A stretch of 64,000 nt of DNA from positions 434,001-498,000 of the forward strand of contig NZ_CADIKC010000001.1 in NCBI RefSeq assembly GCF_902859805.1, given 5' to 3'. The stretch is from Paraburkholderia sediminicola (GTDB taxonomy: Bacteria > Pseudomonadota > Gammaproteobacteria > Burkholderiales > Burkholderiaceae). The number at the start of each line of letters is the position of its first letter. Position 1 is the first letter of the stretch. A program made the translations under genes and the position numbers. Shown piece by piece: positions 17,537-25,890 of this stretch. The notes under the pieces were generated by a model that saw nothing but the letters and a program-made list of their open reading frames with translations, ran no database searches and was not told the DNA's origin.

Positions 17537-19144
17537 TCAGTGACCTAAAGCCATCGCCGCGCCGCGCTTGGGACGCGTAAGCCACATCATGGCGGCGAGC
17601 ACGAGGCAGGTGATGCTTGCCATGTAGAACATATCGCCGGTCGCCATCATGTAGGCCTGTTGCTGCACGACGTGATGCAAGGTGGCGAGTTCGCGCGCGC
17701 CGTCGATGCCCATGCCGTGCAGACCCTGAACGAAGCGCTGCGTATTGCCGGACGATTTCGTCACGGACTGCGCGACGACGTCGTAGTGATACAGCGCGCG
17801 GTTATCCCATAGCGTGACGCTCATCGCCGTACCGAACGCCGCCGATAACGTGCGCAAAAAATTCGACAGACTCGAGGCCGCGGCAAGCTTGTCGTCGGAC
17901 ACGCGCGAGAGCGTCGCCGCCGTCAGCGGAATGAAGAAGCACGGCAAGCCGATGCCCTGAATCAGACCGGGCGTGATGATCTGCGTGAAGGTCATGCTCA
18001 GCGTGAAATGCGCATCCCACCACAGCACGCCCGCGAACACGAGAAAGCCGAAAGTCGCGAGCACGCGCGCGTCGAAACGGGCCGCATAGATGCCGACCAG
18101 AATCGAGAACACCAGCGCGAGCACGCCAAGCGGCGCGGTGGCGAGTCCAGCCTGGTACGCGGTGTAGCCCATCACGGCCTGCAGCCAGAGCGGAAAGATC
18201 ACGCCGACCACCGAGAAGCTCATCATGCCGAGCGAAATGATCAGCACGCAGAACGAAAACGTGCGATCTCGGAACAGGCTCAGATCGATCACCGGATGCC
18301 GTTCGCCCGCCTCCCAGATCAACAGCGACACGATCGCCAACCCGGCGACGATCGCGAGCGTCAGGATCAATGGCGAATCGAACCAGCCGCGGTCGTGACC
18401 GAGATCCAGCACCGTCTGCAACGAGCCCACGCCGACGACCAGCAAGATAATGCCAGGCAGATCGATCGGCACTGGCTTGCCAACGGGCGCATCTCGGCGC
18501 AGCAGCGTCATGCACACCGCAAACGAAAAGATGCCTATCGGCAGATTGATCAGGAAGATCCACGGCCACGAAAAATTGTCGATGATCCAGCCGCCCACCA
18601 CCGGGCCGAAGATCGGCGCGAGCAGCACCGTCATGGCCCACAGCGCGAGCGCCACAACGCGTTTATCCGGCGGAAAGGTCCGCAGCAGGATTGTTTGGGA
18701 GAGCGGCACCATCGGCCCGGAAAAGAGCCCCTGCAATGCCCGGCATACCACCAGAAGATGAAAGTCACCCGCCACGCCGCATAGCAGGGACGTCAACGTG
18801 AAAAGGATCACCGCGCCGAGAAACAGCCGTGTTTCGCCGACCCGCCGCGAGAGCCAGCCCGTCAAGGGCACGGCGATGGCTGCGGCTACGGAGTATGAGC
18901 TGATCACCCACGTGCCCTGGCTGTTGGACACGCCGAGACCACCGGAAATCGCGGGTACCGCGACGTTGGTTACCGTCGAATCCAGGACTTCGATGAACGT
19001 GGCCAGCGACAGCGCGAAAGTCAGCAAGGCGAGCCGCGCACCGTGCATGCCGGGTACGCTGCGCTCGCCGGCAGACCCCGGGCCAACGCCATGCGCCTCG
19101 TCAATCGACGCAGCGCGCTTCGGCAATGGCGTGGCGGCGCTCAT
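17537..19144 (-). CDS. DHA2-family MFS exporter (EmrB type)
   Basis: A 535-residue proton-driven exporter with about 14 membrane segments. Family motifs include LDSTVTNVAVPAI in the first helix, the loop GWLSRRVGETRLFL and GPVVGGWIIDNFSWPWIFL. It starts with a four-base overlap with rhlB and ends 10 bp before rhlC, so it lies between the two rhamnosyltransferase genes, as the MFS gene does in the rhl clusters of Burkholderia thailandensis and B. glumae that I remember. Together with the NodT channel and HlyD adaptor downstream it should form an EmrAB-TolC-like pump, most simply for rhamnolipid export or self-protection. Confidence 0.9.
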   Translation of the reverse strand: MSAATPLPKRAASIDEAHGVGPGSAGERSVPGMHGARLALLTFALSLATFIEVLDSTVTNVAVPAISGGLGVSNSQGTWVISSYSVAAAIAVPLTGWLSRRVGETRLFLGAVILFTLTSLLCGVAGDFHLLVVCRALQGLFSGPMVPLSQTILLRTFPPDKRVVALALWAMTVLLAPIFGPVVGGWIIDNFSWPWIFLINLPIGIFSFAVCMTLLRRDAPVGKPVPIDLPGIILLVVGVGSLQTVLDLGHDRGWFDSPLILTLAIVAGLAIVSLLIWEAGERHPVIDLSLFRDRTFSFCVLIISLGMMSFSVVGVIFPLWLQAVMGYTAYQAGLATAPLGVLALVFSILVGIYAARFDARVLATFGFLVFAGVLWWDAHFTLSMTFTQIITPGLIQGIGLPCFFIPLTAATLSRVSDDKLAAASSLSNFLRTLSAAFGTAMSVTLWDNRALYHYDVVAQSVTKSSGNTQRFVQGLHGMGIDGARELATLHHVVQQQAYMMATGDMFYMASITCLVLAAMMWLTRPKRGAAMALGH

Positions 19145-20475
19145 GCGCTATGCCCGCTGTCGGCGAATGCCGGCATGGAAATGCGGCCGACGGTCTGTGC
19201 GCGCATGCCGGTAGGTATGAAACCCTCGATATACCGTGCGGCCGCTTCGCAACCATCCGGCGACGACGCAAGCCGATCCTGCACGCGTCCGCACTGCGTC
19301 GCAATCGACGGGCTGCCTAGCAGATGCTTCAACGCACGCGCAAGCGCCTGCGGCTGCAGCGGCTTATCGAGCCGAACGCCGCAACCGCTCACGACGACAC
19401 GCTGCGCGTTATCGAACTGATCGTGCGCGAACGGCGTCACCACTTGAGGAATGCCGGCAGCATACGCAAGCGCCGCCGTGCCGATGCCGCCGTGATGCAC
19501 CAGCGCCCGGCAGCGCGGCAACAGCTTTTGCAGCGGTACGTAACGCCGCTTGAGCAGCACACCCTGTGCGTCTGTCTGGGCATCTGCTTGTGCGACTGGC
19601 GCATCCGGCGCATCCGGTGTCAAAAGAATCCCGCGCAACCCGCTTTCCGCCAGCGCTACGCTCACCGCATCAGCATAGCGTGGCTGATCGATCAAAGTCG
19701 AACCCGCGGTGAACACCACTGGCCGCTCGCCCGCGGCGAGAAAGGCGTCGAGTTGCGGATCGGGCGCGGGCACGCCCGTGTCGTTGAACAACGGAAAACC
19801 ACTGAGGCAACGCGGCGACGGCCAATCGGGCTGAGCTTGCGCGAACCATTCCGGAAAGAGACACAGCACACCGTCGGTTGAATGCAACCACTTGCCGAAA
19901 ATGCGTCGCGCCGGTGCGAGCCCCAGCTCCACGCGCAACGCATTCAATGCGGGACCGCAGACTTTGTCGAGCACCTGGCGCTCGATCAACCGCAGCAGCG
20001 CTGTTTTCACTGCCAGCGGCAAACCACGCGGAATGGTCAGCCGTGGGTGTGTCGGCGGCGCATGCGCGGAGAGCAGCGTCGACGGCGAGACCTGCACCGA
20101 TACGAACGGCACCCGGTACAGCTCCTGCATCAAGCGCGCGGAAAAAGCCCACAAGGTGCCGACCAGCACGGTGTCGCTATCGGTCAACGCGGCCAGCGTG
20201 TCGAAATGCGGACGCAGCGTCGGCGCTATCACTGCCCATAGCGTGCGGAATGACGTACGCGGATGCCATAGCGCCGGGTTAGCCATCGCCTCTTCATATT
20301 CGGCGGCAGTGCCGATCGGCACGAATGCGAAACCCTGGCGCGAGGCAGCCGCGGCAAACGGCGGATGCGTGCAGAACACGATCTCGTGACCGCGCGCGGC
20401 CAACGCTGCGCCGATGCCCAGCAAAGGATGCACGTCGCCCGCCGAGCCGATCGCGGTGATGATGACTTTCGTCAT
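19141..20475 (-). CDS. rhlB: Rhamnosyltransferase 1 chain B (RhlB)
   Basis: A 444-residue GT-B glycosyltransferase of the UGT/MGT-like group that joins dTDP-L-rhamnose to the hydroxyalkanoyl-hydroxyalkanoate made by RhlA. The N-terminal motif ITAIGSAGDVHPLLGIG and the C-terminal donor site RCRALVHHGGIGTAALAYAAGIPQ, with VTPFAHDQFDNA after it, are clear. The ATG is 9 bp after the methyltransferase stop, and the gene overlaps the MFS start by four bases. In most rhl clusters known to me rhlB follows rhlA directly; here a methyltransferase gene lies between them. Confidence 0.9.
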   Translation of the reverse strand: MTKVIITAIGSAGDVHPLLGIGAALAARGHEIVFCTHPPFAAAASRQGFAFVPIGTAAEYEEAMANPALWHPRTSFRTLWAVIAPTLRPHFDTLAALTDSDTVLVGTLWAFSARLMQELYRVPFVSVQVSPSTLLSAHAPPTHPRLTIPRGLPLAVKTALLRLIERQVLDKVCGPALNALRVELGLAPARRIFGKWLHSTDGVLCLFPEWFAQAQPDWPSPRCLSGFPLFNDTGVPAPDPQLDAFLAAGERPVVFTAGSTLIDQPRYADAVSVALAESGLRGILLTPDAPDAPVAQADAQTDAQGVLLKRRYVPLQKLLPRCRALVHHGGIGTAALAYAAGIPQVVTPFAHDQFDNAQRVVVSGCGVRLDKPLQPQALARALKHLLGSPSIATQCGRVQDRLASSPDGCEAAARYIEGFIPTGMRAQTVGRISMPAFADSGHSA

Positions 20476-20484
20476 TCAGGTCGC

Positions 20485-21054
20485 TCAGAAGAGACCGGGA
20501 ATCAGCGCGGCGACATCGCGGCGATACTGCGAATACGCACGGCCGAAGTGACCGGTCAACCAGCTCTCTTCGACTCGCACCTTGTAGGCCAGCGAGGCGA
20601 AAATCAGCACTAGCCCAGCCACGCCGCGCCATTGCGCGCCGATCAGCACAGCGCCGAGAAGCGCCAGCAGGCAGCCGGTATAGATCGGATGACGAACCAG
20701 TCCATAGGGTCCGCTGCGCACCAGCTCGTGGTCTTCCTTCAGCGTGACCGAGACGCTCCAGTTGGTGCCCAGATGCAGACGCGCCCATACGGAGAACGCA
20801 AGTCCCGCCAGCAGCACGGCAATGCCTGCCAACTGCAGCGGTCCGATCGCATGCGGATCGAAGGTCAACGCCGCCGTGTTGAAGTCCGGCAGCACGATCA
20901 ACGCGCCTCCGCTGATCAACGGAATCGACTGCAACGTACGCGACAAAGACGCCTCCTTGCGCGCGGTTTCCTTGACGCGGTTCGACGTCGCGATCCAATA
21001 CAGCAGCCACAGCGTCCACGGTACGACGATAGCGATGCTCTGAGCGATATTCAC
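20485..21054 (-). CDS. Isoprenylcysteine carboxyl methyltransferase-like protein in rhl operon
   Basis: A 189-residue membrane protein with about four to five helices and the ICMT/PEMT S-adenosylmethionine site: LGTNWSVSV (95-103), ELVRSGPYGLVRHPIYTG (110-127) with RHP at 121-123, and the glutamate pair E162-E163 in RVEESWL. ICMT enzymes turn a terminal carboxylate into a methyl ester. The gene starts with GTG overlapping the rhlA stop (GTGA) and ends 9 bp before rhlB, so it is an integral operon member. The product of RhlA and the finished rhamnolipid both carry a free carboxylate; methyl-esterification of one of them is my inference. The substrate could also be unrelated. Intact, no frameshift. 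Confidence 0.83.
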   Translation of the reverse strand: MNIAQSIAIVVPWTLWLLYWIATSNRVKETARKEASLSRTLQSIPLISGGALIVLPDFNTAALTFDPHAIGPLQLAGIAVLLAGLAFSVWARLHLGTNWSVSVTLKEDHELVRSGPYGLVRHPIYTGCLLALLGAVLIGAQWRGVAGLVLIFASLAYKVRVEESWLTGHFGRAYSQYRRDVAALIPGLF

Positions 21055-22031
21055 GGTGTTTCGACCTGTTGGAACGAGTGATCGGCGGTGGCTTGCAACG
21101 CGACATTCGCGACGTTCGCGATGGCGGGTTGTTGCACCGGCATGATGGGCGAGCGGGTGGCGAACGTGTCGAAGCCATCGAGCCCACGGCTCGGTGTCTG
21201 CACCCGCGCGGCGCCGAAGTAATCGAAAATGGCCGTGCGAACCTGGCGCAACGCGGCCCGCCCTTCGAGATCGAGGAAATGCCCGGCCTGCTCGATCGTG
21301 AGAAACTCGGCGCGCTTCAGATGCGCGCTAAGCGAGCGGGCGTCCTCAGGCGTGGTGTAGTCGTCGAGCTCGCCATTGAGGAATTTCAGCCCGCACTCGA
21401 TGTTGCGGAACTCGTGCAGATAGTCCTCTGGACGGATGGCCAGAATCTGGTCGACGTGGAAGGCCACCTGGTCCTGCTCATCGCGTGGCAGCGTAGAGAG
21501 GTAGCGGTAGTTATAGAGCTTCATGATGCGCGGCAGATGCTGGCCAACGGTATCGTTGAGCAGCTGCGCAGCCTTCAGATTTTCACCGGCCGCGATGTGG
21601 TCGCGTGCCGCGGTCACGTACGCGGTCATCGCTGCGTTCAGCCGCGGCGAGAACGACGCAATCACCGCGCGCCTAACGCTGGTGCGCGCCCGCGAGAGCG
21701 CCAGCAGCGACGCCACCCCGCCCCACGACACCGATAACAGGAAGCTCGGCTCGAATAAGCCTATTAGATGCAGCAGAATGTCGACTTCATCGTCTTTTGT
21801 CAGAACGAAGTCGCACACGTTATGCGTTTTCGATTGACCCGCATAAGGTAAATCGAAACAAATTGGGTTATAGCGTTCGCCGAGGTATTTGATTGTCTGT
21901 CCGAACGACGCCGTGGTGGCCAGCGCGCCGTTGATCAGAATGACACTCTCGAAGGCCGGATCGAATACGTGACGTTCAACGTAGACTTTCAGGCCCGCCG
22001 GTAGCGGAACAAGGAGTTTTTCGATGGGCAT
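21051..22031 (-). CDS. rhlA: 3-(3-hydroxyalkanoyloxy)alkanoate synthase RhlA
   Basis: A 326-residue alpha/beta-hydrolase-fold acyltransferase that couples two 3-hydroxyacyl chains from fatty-acid synthesis to give the lipid part of rhamnolipids. The nucleophile elbow is SVSWGG (S102), the acid lies in NGELDDYT and the histidine in EQAGHF (H251). The N-terminal KLLVPLPAGLKVYVERH matches the start of Pseudomonas RhlA. ATG 22031 is used; upstream in-frame codons have no better site. After about residue 285 there is a roughly 40-residue tail without motifs that the Pseudomonas protein (about 295 aa) lacks. First gene of the seven-gene operon. Confidence 0.9.
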   Translation of the reverse strand: MPIEKLLVPLPAGLKVYVERHVFDPAFESVILINGALATTASFGQTIKYLGERYNPICFDLPYAGQSKTHNVCDFVLTKDDEVDILLHLIGLFEPSFLLSVSWGGVASLLALSRARTSVRRAVIASFSPRLNAAMTAYVTAARDHIAAGENLKAAQLLNDTVGQHLPRIMKLYNYRYLSTLPRDEQDQVAFHVDQILAIRPEDYLHEFRNIECGLKFLNGELDDYTTPEDARSLSAHLKRAEFLTIEQAGHFLDLEGRAALRQVRTAIFDYFGAARVQTPSRGLDGFDTFATRSPIMPVQQPAIANVANVALQATADHSFQQVETP

Positions 22032-22510
22032 GGCGTATTCGCATGCACTTGCGCAACGCAAATGCGTACCGATACCGCGCCCGCACTCGCGGACGCCTTG
22101 CGGCCGTACTACCGGGGATCAGGCCCATGCGATTTGCCTTTACATATCTTTACGCCGGCAAATCCGATCCGCGACGACCGCTGCTGCACCGAAAACACGT
22201 ACCACTCGACGTGATACCTGCCGGCTCTTCATGACGCGTGCCTGAACCCAGGTCCGCTTCAATCGGGCGTTCGATGCCTCGTAATATATTTATATGTAAT
22301 TTCGAATACGTTGCTTCAATCTCTGCAGCACGCCATTCGTTGCTGCCACTCTGCCCTCACTGCGTGAAGACTTCATGTCAATATACGATGACGGAAAGCT
22401 TTTTAACATGTTTCAAAAATAAAAGCTAAAAAAAGTCATTGAGCATACGTTCGAAATGGGCGGGAAAATGTTATTGAAAGGAAACAGCAGCGCGTTGCGC
22501 GGTCATTGCA
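22032..22510. other. AT-rich leader and promoter region of the rhl operon
   Basis: This 479-bp stretch lies between the cardiolipin synthase stop and rhlA, both on the minus strand. About 22270-22440 is strikingly AT-rich for this genome, with an inverted repeat AGCTTTT/AAAAGCT at 22397-22403 and 22421-22427. It must hold the rhl promoter. I looked for a lux-type quorum-sensing box and did not find a convincing one. No gene is supported here. Confidence 0.5.
22289..22319 (-). promoter_or_regulatory. Candidate sigma-70 promoter for the rhl operon
   Basis: On the minus strand TTGAAG (22314-22319) and TATAAA (22289-22294) are separated by 19 bp in the AT-rich leader about 260 bp upstream of rhlA. 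The boxes are good but the spacing is long, so this is only a candidate. Confidence 0.25.
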
Positions 22511-23773
22511 TCACAGCTGCGTATCCAGCAGCGACGCGAACTTCTCGATCAGCTTCTCCCGGAATGGCCGTCGCAGCCACGCGTCGAGTGTGACCTGGTG
22601 CGACTGCCTGATGTCGTCTGCGAAGGTTGCGGTTTGCTGCTTCGCGAAGTCGTGGTCGTAGATATTCAGGTTCGCTTCGTCGTTCAGTTTGAACGAACGG
22701 TTGTCGAAATTGGTGGAGCCGACCGAGACCAGGTACTCGTCCACCACCAGCAACTTGCAATGAAACATGGTCGGCTGATACTCGAACATTTCGACACCCG
22801 CTCGCAGCAGGTCGCCCCAACAGGCACGCGACGCTTCACGCACGGTATGAGTGTCGATACGTTTTCCGGGCGTGATGATCTGTACTTTCACACCGCGCTT
22901 TGCCGCTTCGACGATTGCGTTGATCGTCAGCTTGTCCGGTACAAAGTAGGCACTCGCCAGATGAATGGAGCGAGTCGCCGCGGTGATCGCCATCAGATAC
23001 ATCAACTGCATATCATCGCTGCCGCCTGAAGGCGAACTGCTGAACATATGCGCGAGGCCATCACCGACGCCCTCAACTTCTGGAAAGTAGTCGGGCCCAT
23101 GCAGCACATTGCCGGTCGCTTTAACCCAGTTGTCCATGAACACGGCCTGCATGTGGCCAACTACCGGGCCGGCCACACGAAAATGAGTATCGCGCCAATG
23201 TTTTTCGTCTTGGGCGTGGCCGGTCCATTCCGGTGCAATGCCCACGCCGCCCGTAAAGCCGATATGCCCGTCAATCACCAGCAGCTTGCGGTGAGTGCGG
23301 TCGTTCATCCGCCCGAGACCGGTCCAGTGCGGCTTGTGATACTGGATCACTTCCGCGCCCGCATCGCGCAGCATGTTCAGATAACGCTTGTCCATTTTCG
23401 ACGAGCCCACCCAATCGAGCAGTACATGAACAGCAACGCCTTCGCGTGCTTTGTCCGCCAGTGCGCGGGCGATCTGCTCGCCTATTCCGCCGGACCAGTA
23501 GATGAAGGTTTCAAACGTGATGGTTTTACTGGCGGAGCGGATGCCTTCGAGCATCGACGGAAAGATATGTTCGCCGTTCAGCAACATCTCGAAGCGGTTT
23601 CCGGACACTACGGGCGGCCCGAGCAGCAGGCCCATCGAACGGAGAAACTGCGGGTCGTCACTCGTATAAAGCCGTTCGATTTTGTGTTCGATCTTCTTTT
23701 CGCCACTCGACAGATTGGCAATCACCAATATGATGACGAGCGTGACAAAGGCGGTAATTGGAATCATCAGCAT
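22511..23773 (-). CDS. Cardiolipin synthase / phospholipase D-family protein
   Basis: A 420-residue membrane-anchored enzyme with one N-terminal helix (about 3-20) and two HKD active-site motifs. The first is HRKLLVIDGHIGFTGG (H161, K163, D168) and the second HCKLLVVDEYLVSVGS (H338, K340, D345) followed by NFDNRS. This is the cardiolipin synthase layout (ClsA/ClsB-like), condensing two phosphatidylglycerols or a related pair. The start is ATG 23773 or the nearby 23767; the frame runs further upstream without motifs. It lies upstream of the rhl operon on the same strand but with a 479-bp gap, so cotranscription is doubtful. Confidence 0.85.
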   Translation of the reverse strand: MLMIPITAFVTLVIILVIANLSSGEKKIEHKIERLYTSDDPQFLRSMGLLLGPPVVSGNRFEMLLNGEHIFPSMLEGIRSASKTITFETFIYWSGGIGEQIARALADKAREGVAVHVLLDWVGSSKMDKRYLNMLRDAGAEVIQYHKPHWTGLGRMNDRTHRKLLVIDGHIGFTGGVGIAPEWTGHAQDEKHWRDTHFRVAGPVVGHMQAVFMDNWVKATGNVLHGPDYFPEVEGVGDGLAHMFSSSPSGGSDDMQLMYLMAITAATRSIHLASAYFVPDKLTINAIVEAAKRGVKVQIITPGKRIDTHTVREASRACWGDLLRAGVEMFEYQPTMFHCKLLVVDEYLVSVGSTNFDNRSFKLNDEANLNIYDHDFAKQQTATFADDIRQSHQVTLDAWLRRPFREKLIEKFASLLDTQL

Positions 23774-24052
23774 GCGTGGCCTCGATGCTAATCGGCAGGA
23801 CGCGCCGGGTAGGCACCCTGCGTTTGTGGTTTGCCGTTTGGTGGGCACGCCGGGACCTTAGGCCCGGGTTCTTACTAACTGGGCAGGACGCATTGCGCGT
23901 GCCCGTTGCCAGGACCGCGTTTTGCTACGCAGTGTGCCAAGTGGCTGGAGAGGCTGGCATTGGAGCACCCGAACGCTGCGTGAGGCGAGCGTTCAGGCTA
24001 TGGGACAGACTGAAAAGAGACGGCATCACTAGCGGCATAACCGCCAGGAAGA

Positions 24053-24538
24053 TTAGCGGACCAGCGAGAAAGCTTCCCGGCAGGCGATCTCACCCGCGCC
24101 ATACACGCCGACCACCGTATAGTCCGACGCCACGCATTCGAACGTTGCGCCCTGAAACGTGATGACGAAATGGCGTTGTGCAGGACCGGGCGACGTGACC
24201 GCCGAAATCTCGGCGGCCAGCGACGAATTCATGACTTCGTGAACCGAGTACCCACTGAGACCTTGTGAAGCGAGTGGATGGATCTCGAGATCGACATCGC
24301 CCGGCGGCCCGAGCCGATGAAACACGGCGTCGGGAAATAGCACCGTGCAAAATGGATCGTCGTCGGAATCGAATGGTCCGAACCGTTCGAAGTCGGATTC
24401 AGCAATCGGATAAGCCAGAATCACCCGGCGGTCGCTGGCGACAATGAATGGTTCGGCGGCGTCGGCTGCCGGATGAGGAACGGAGTCCAGCAGGACGACA
24501 TGGTCTTCCTGCTGGGGTACTTCGAGCATGCTGGTCAT
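24053..24538 (-). CDS. Conserved hypothetical protein
   Basis: A 161-residue soluble protein with no signal peptide. The pattern FHRLGPPGDVDLEIHPLA, GLSGYSVHEV and later RHFVITFQGATFECVASDY is one I remember from uncharacterised bacterial proteins with GPPND-HPLA and TFECVA blocks, but no function is known for them. The composition is acidic. It starts at ATG 24538 and ends 508 bp after... the cardiolipin synthase lies downstream on the same strand, and the H-NS-like gene ends only 22 bp upstream of its start, so the two may share a transcript. No catalytic motif is evident. Confidence 0.55.
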   Translation of the reverse strand: MTSMLEVPQQEDHVVLLDSVPHPAADAAEPFIVASDRRVILAYPIAESDFERFGPFDSDDDPFCTVLFPDAVFHRLGPPGDVDLEIHPLASQGLSGYSVHEVMNSSLAAEISAVTSPGPAQRHFVITFQGATFECVASDYTVVGVYGAGEIACREAFSLVR

Positions 24539-24560
24539 CTACTTCACGACTCCGTTGCGC

Positions 24561-25373
24561 TTACGCGCCGGCTTGCACTGACGAGGTTTGCGGCGCTGCG
24601 GCAGCGCTCGTCGCGCCGGCTTTGCGTCGACCACCCGCCTTGCGGCCCGGCGCCTTTTTAGCCGTTGCGGTTTTCTTCACTGCAGTCTTCTTTACCGCGG
24701 CTTTCTTCGCAGCAGGTTTAGCTGCGCTTTTCTTTGCCGCAGCCTTTTTAGTCGCTGCAGTACCCTTCTTCGCAGCTGCCTTAGACGTCACCGCCTTTTT
24801 CGCCGTCACAACTTTTTTGGCAGCGACATTGCCGGTAGCTGCGGCGCCATCAATCAGAAATCTGGTGCGGTCCTTGACCGTGGCGAGCCATGCCGGCGCC
24901 GGGCCGCGTCCGCTCCAGGTCGCACCAGTTTTCGGATTGAGGTACTTGGCCGGCTGTGCGCCTTTAGGCTGACCTTTACTTTTGCCTTTGGCCTGAGTGA
25001 CCGCTGCCTTCGCCGCGGACTTCAGTTCGCTTGCGCCTTCAATCAGGAATTGAGTCCGGTCTTTCACGGCGGCAATCCAGGCCGGTGCACGCCCGTGACC
25101 TGTCCATGTCGCGCCCGTTTTATGATCGCGGTACTTCGGCACAGACTTACCCGCGCCGGCTGCTTTTGCCTTGCCACCTGCAGCATGACCATTCAAACCG
25201 CGCGCGGCGCGTCTCGCCTTTGCCTTTGCTTCGATATCTGCGGTAGTGAGACCGTGCTTGAGCATCAGGTCGCGAATCTGGTCGACCGCGACTTGTGCTT
25301 TCCTGGCAATAAGGACGTCAGCTTGCGCCTGGAGCTTCTTAAGCTTTGCTTGGATTTGCTCTAACGTGGGCAT
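24561..25373 (-). CDS. H-NS-family nucleoid protein with two DNA-binding cores and H1-like tail
   Basis: A 270-residue protein. Residues 1-60 form the coiled-coil oligomerisation region of H-NS/Bv3F-type proteins. Two copies of the C-terminal DNA-binding core follow: YRDHKTGATWTGHGRAPAWI near 81-100 with KDRTQFLI, and YLNPKTGATWSGRGPAPAWL near 144-163 with KDRTRFLI. From about 184 to 262 the protein is a Lys/Ala-rich histone-H1-like tail of AAKK repeats. Most H-NS paralogues are near 100-140 aa with one core. It should bind and silence or bridge DNA; the two cores and the tail suggest unusually strong binding. An ATG at 25373 has GGAG upstream. Confidence 0.9.
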   Translation of the reverse strand: MPTLEQIQAKLKKLQAQADVLIARKAQVAVDQIRDLMLKHGLTTADIEAKAKARRAARGLNGHAAGGKAKAAGAGKSVPKYRDHKTGATWTGHGRAPAWIAAVKDRTQFLIEGASELKSAAKAAVTQAKGKSKGQPKGAQPAKYLNPKTGATWSGRGPAPAWLATVKDRTRFLIDGAAATGNVAAKKVVTAKKAVTSKAAAKKGTAATKKAAAKKSAAKPAAKKAAVKKTAVKKTATAKKAPGRKAGGRRKAGATSAAAAPQTSSVQAGA

Positions 25374-25551
25374 TTGATTGCTCCTTATGTGGTAATCGAT
25401 CGAACTATGCCATGAATAACGCGAGAAAGGCAGATCTATGCAACTATAAAGGCATCAGGTTTACACGGAAATGTATCCCGTGGAGTACGAACTTTCGAGC
25501 TCACTACTCCATAGCCGCATTCCTCAATCTTTCCAATTGCCGGCCAGTCAC

Positions 25552-25890
25552 TCAAATAGGAGTAAAGACGACAACCTGGCGGTCAGCGATATATTTCACA
25601 CTGCGCATGAACCGGTACTGCTGATCGTCAGCAGTTATCCGGTTGAGTCCCAACTGCGTCAGCGCCAGCATCTCGTCGGCCTGGAAGGCGGCCACTACGC
25701 CGTGATCCGTCAAATCCTCCAGCGTGCCGGACGGATTGCCGACATAAATACTGCGCACCTGCGTGCCGATCCGCATCAGAACCACGCTTTCTCCCTCGTC
25801 GAGCGCCAGTTCAAGATAGGTGGCAAGCGTTCTTAATGATTCCGGCGTGCAAGCCTGGGCCTGATAGATTGCAGCATTCGATGGCGTCAT
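25552..25890 (-). CDS. Hypothetical protein
   Basis: A 112-residue protein of unknown function. ATG 25890 is chosen because GGGGAAACAGAA precedes it at a suitable distance; an ATG seven codons upstream (25911) has no such site. The protein is soluble, mildly acidic, and has a block DEGESVVLMRIGTQVRSIYVG followed by DLTDHGVVAAFQADEMLALTQ. No motif I know is present. It lies 178 bp upstream of the H-NS-like gene on the same strand. Confidence 0.45.
   Translation of the reverse strand: MTPSNAAIYQAQACTPESLRTLATYLELALDEGESVVLMRIGTQVRSIYVGNPSGTLEDLTDHGVVAAFQADEMLALTQLGLNRITADDQQYRFMRSVKYIADRQVVVFTPI

Noticed and set aside
22032..22510. lux-type box upstream of rhlA
   Set aside because: No 18-20 bp palindrome of the expected type was found in the leader by eye.
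23774..24052. Short frames between cardiolipin synthase and the hypothetical gene
   Set aside because: No ribosome site or protein-like composition; treated as intergenic.
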